From Polytrichum commune (taxonomy: Eukaryota > Streptophyta > Polytrichopsida > Polytrichales > Polytrichaceae), in the NCBI GenBank assembly GCA_950295325.1, contig OX485805.1, positions 39,605,501 to 39,669,500 of the forward strand: DNA of 64,000 bases, given 5' to 3'. This document shows positions 62,047 to 64,000 of the stretch, in pieces (the first letter of the stretch is position 1; each line of letters begins with the position of its first letter). A program made the position numbers and the translations under genes. The notes beneath the pieces are model-generated. The model searched no databases, was not told the DNA's origin, and saw only the letters and a list, made by a program, of their open reading frames with translations.

Positions 62047-62744
62047 ATTGAACGCCTTGGGCTAGATCACATCTTCATTCAGCTGGCCTCGCTCCTCTCA
62101 CGTTTCCTTCATTGTTGGGTCTTCTTGCCCGCACATTCGTGGGAACTTTTCCATGTTGGGAACCAATTTGACAATACCCGGTCACTTAAGCCATTAAGCT
62201 CCTTTTGGCATGTGAAAGAACTGCATCAACTAACTTGGAAATGAAAGTGATGTCAATTTGAATATTTGTAATTTTGATTGGGTATTAGAGTTATCCTTTA
62301 ACTCAAAGGAGTTTGGTAGGGAGTTTCTTACAAAACCTTCCATGTTTGGCAAGCTTGAGGTGCATGCGTCGGAGGTCGTGTGGAGGTTTGAACCAATAAC
62401 ATTCTATATCAAGGAATTGAGGGTCAAACTCATTTTAGCAACGCATGCGGTACTAAAATGAGTTTGACCCTCAATGAACCGATATAGAATGTTATTGGTT
62501 CAAACCTCCACACGACCTCCGACGCATGCACCTCAAGCTTGCCAAACATGGAAGGTTTTGTAAGAAACTCCCTACCAAACTCCTTTGAGTTAAAGGATAA
62601 CTCTATTGTCACATTGGTTCCCAATGGGGAAAAGTTCCCACATAAGTCTGGATAAGAACTTAAGAAGGCTAGGCAGTGAAGGAGGTGTGGGAGGGGCGGG
62701 GCCCAACCGAATGAAGATGTGATCTAGCCCGGGGCGCATTGAAC
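62047..62744. mobile_element. Inverted-arm element interrupted by a family B hairpin
   Basis: Left arm 62047-62178 (ATTGAACGCC, GGGCTAGATCACATCTTCAT, GGGAACTTTTCC, GGGAACCAAT) is the inverse of right arm 62606-62744. The arms differ at several sites. The family B hairpin lies between them and abuts the right arm. Confidence 0.75.
62286..62605. mobile_element. Near-perfect 320-bp family B palindrome
   Basis: Arms of about 160 nt are almost perfectly complementary around 62445. The first 120 nt of each arm, from TAGAGTTATCCTTTAACTCA inward, look identical; mismatches cluster near the centre. It is the least decayed family B copy, so probably the youngest. The same peptide reads from both strands, which is an artefact of the palindrome. 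Confidence 0.92.
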
Positions 62745-62751
62745 CACTACA

Positions 62752-62995
62752 CCACCATTTATGGTGTTTAGTGTTACTTACTATTTGCAATCGTGCAATG
62801 TTGGAAATGCTTCGTCTAGATTCATAAATTTACCAACAAAAATTAAATAAGTTGTTTGAACATTTTAGAACACAAACAACTTTACTTGATGAAAACTTAT
62901 GTTCTAAGAATAACGTTATAACTCGGCATAGCTCCAAATAGTAAGTGACACTAAATACCATACCATAAATGGTGTAGGCACACTACTCCTAAAGT
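62752..62995. mobile_element. Family E MITE-like element
   Basis: Left CCATTTATGGTGTTTAGTGT and right GACACTAAATACCATACCAT...AAATGG are inverted repeats about 240 bp apart. The interior is AT-rich. Confidence 0.6.
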
Positions 62996-64000
62996 CTAGA
63001 TATCACACACTAGTTGGTACAAATCTTGGTAGGAGTTAGCATTTTTATGCCCAAATCTAGCTTGAAGGTGGCATTTCATACTTTGAAGCCGATACCTTTT
63101 TAGCACCTAGGCAAAAACTCGAGGTGACCCAACTATCCAAACCCTAAAACAAAACCAACCAATTCTCTCTAGGAGGGAAACCCGCCTCTCTCCAACCGAT
63201 TATTTAAATCTTATGAATGCCAGCCCAACACTATAATCGTCAGCTACACTAGCTTGTCTAATTAGTGTGGGTTACCATTCGAAGTTCCGTGTTGCTATAA
63301 TATTTTAGCGACATTATCGCTTTTTACCAACTAAGTTATATCATGTTCTTCGTTATGCATACTAACTACACTGTTTAGTGTTATTTAGTATTTAATGTCA
63401 TTATACTAACTTTTTGGATGACACTTCTTGCGAATAATTAAACGAAAATTGTTGTGGATGATGGATGAGCTCATCCATCCTCCCAAAACCCTACCTTCTC
63501 TTGGCAGCAACTTGTGATGAAATATTGTCATGCATGATTGAAATTTGGATGAAAAATCATTGAGTAAGTGACAGTAATTGCAGCACTGTAAATTTATAAT
63601 CATCCAAAAGAGTTACACGGAATGACAAATAATGTTGGGTTAACATTTAGTGTTGGTGACACTATACCACAATTTATAATTAGTATTGAGCAAGACAATT
63701 AGAATTAGTGACACTACGTATCATATTTAGTGTACTTATGTTATTTGGGTAAAAAATGATAGTCTCTGTAAAATGTTCACTGTAAATGTAAATTGGGTAA
63801 CTCCAAATGGTAACCCACACTAATTAGGCGAAATAGTGTACATGGACAAAGTGGCACTTTCTATCACATTGGCACGTGGGGATGGTGAACAAGGGAGGAT
63901 ATTGCACCACGTCCATACATAGGATTGAACAAGTGAGGGTATTGTGTAATCATAAAATTTAATGCTACCTAATGTAAATATACAAGTCAATAGACTACAA
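62996..64000. other. No gene resolved
   Basis: AT-rich, with scattered TTTAGTGT and GTGACACTA motifs that resemble family E ends (63370-63840). No coding sequence is recognised. Confidence 0.45.

Noticed and set aside
62258-62624. Two overlapping frames with the same peptide on opposite strands
   Set aside because: The identity is forced by the palindrome of the family B element; there is no start context or homology.
1-64000. CRISPR arrays, bacterial operons, rRNA or tRNA genes
   Set aside because: The window is eukaryotic. Spaced arrays such as 51595-51935 are irregular and degenerate, and I saw no tRNA A/B box pair or rRNA sequence.

Overview
The window is nuclear DNA of a land plant. 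It holds AT-rich, intron-rich genes with GT-AG splice sites, plant-type PARP3, host-type PIF1, and many short inverted-repeat transposons (MITEs), including one with canonical Stowaway ends. The SERAC1-like hydrolases and a decayed protein near 30 kb resemble families I associate with mosses, liverworts, lycophytes or ferns, so a non-flowering plant is my guess. The lineage cannot be fixed from the sequence alone.

Layout. (1) 0.7-5.5 kb: two convergent, paralogous SERAC1-like alpha/beta-hydrolase genes, one on each strand. (2) 5.6-12.4 kb: MITEs and a dead pogo/Tigger-type transposon. (3) 12.4-25.5 kb, plus strand: a 16-exon gene whose joined frame (1283 codons plus stop) best resembles Integrator subunit 5; its last exon carries an in-frame 63-bp triplication. 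(4) 25.5-36.1 kb: gene-poor, with a Stowaway element, a second MITE family in two copies, a foldback element, a decayed protein-coding element and tandem duplications. (5) 36.1-46.0 kb, plus strand: a complete 17-exon PARP3 gene (828 aa), with a non-canonical catalytic triad and a probable GC-AG intron. (6) 46-55.2 kb: repeats, a 658-bp direct duplication, a G-quadruplex-prone minisatellite and a degenerate array. (7) 55.2-59.1 kb, plus strand: a 5-exon PIF1-family helicase. (8) 59.1-64 kb: tandem repeats and nested inverted repeats.

In the three large genes every donor phase matches the next acceptor phase and each total is divisible by three, so the exon models constrain themselves. INTS5 (snRNA 3'-end processing and transcription attenuation), PARP3 (DNA-break response) and PIF1 (genome stability) are nuclear housekeeping functions. 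Nothing suggests they are co-regulated beyond being neighbours. For convenience I label the dispersed repeats: family A (TIR with GGTAAGT), family B (foldback, ends AGAGTTATCC), family C (TIR TAGAGGCGCC), family D (dispersed, ends unknown) and family E (TIR with TTTAGTGTCAC). Copies of A and B lie in introns of most of the genes.
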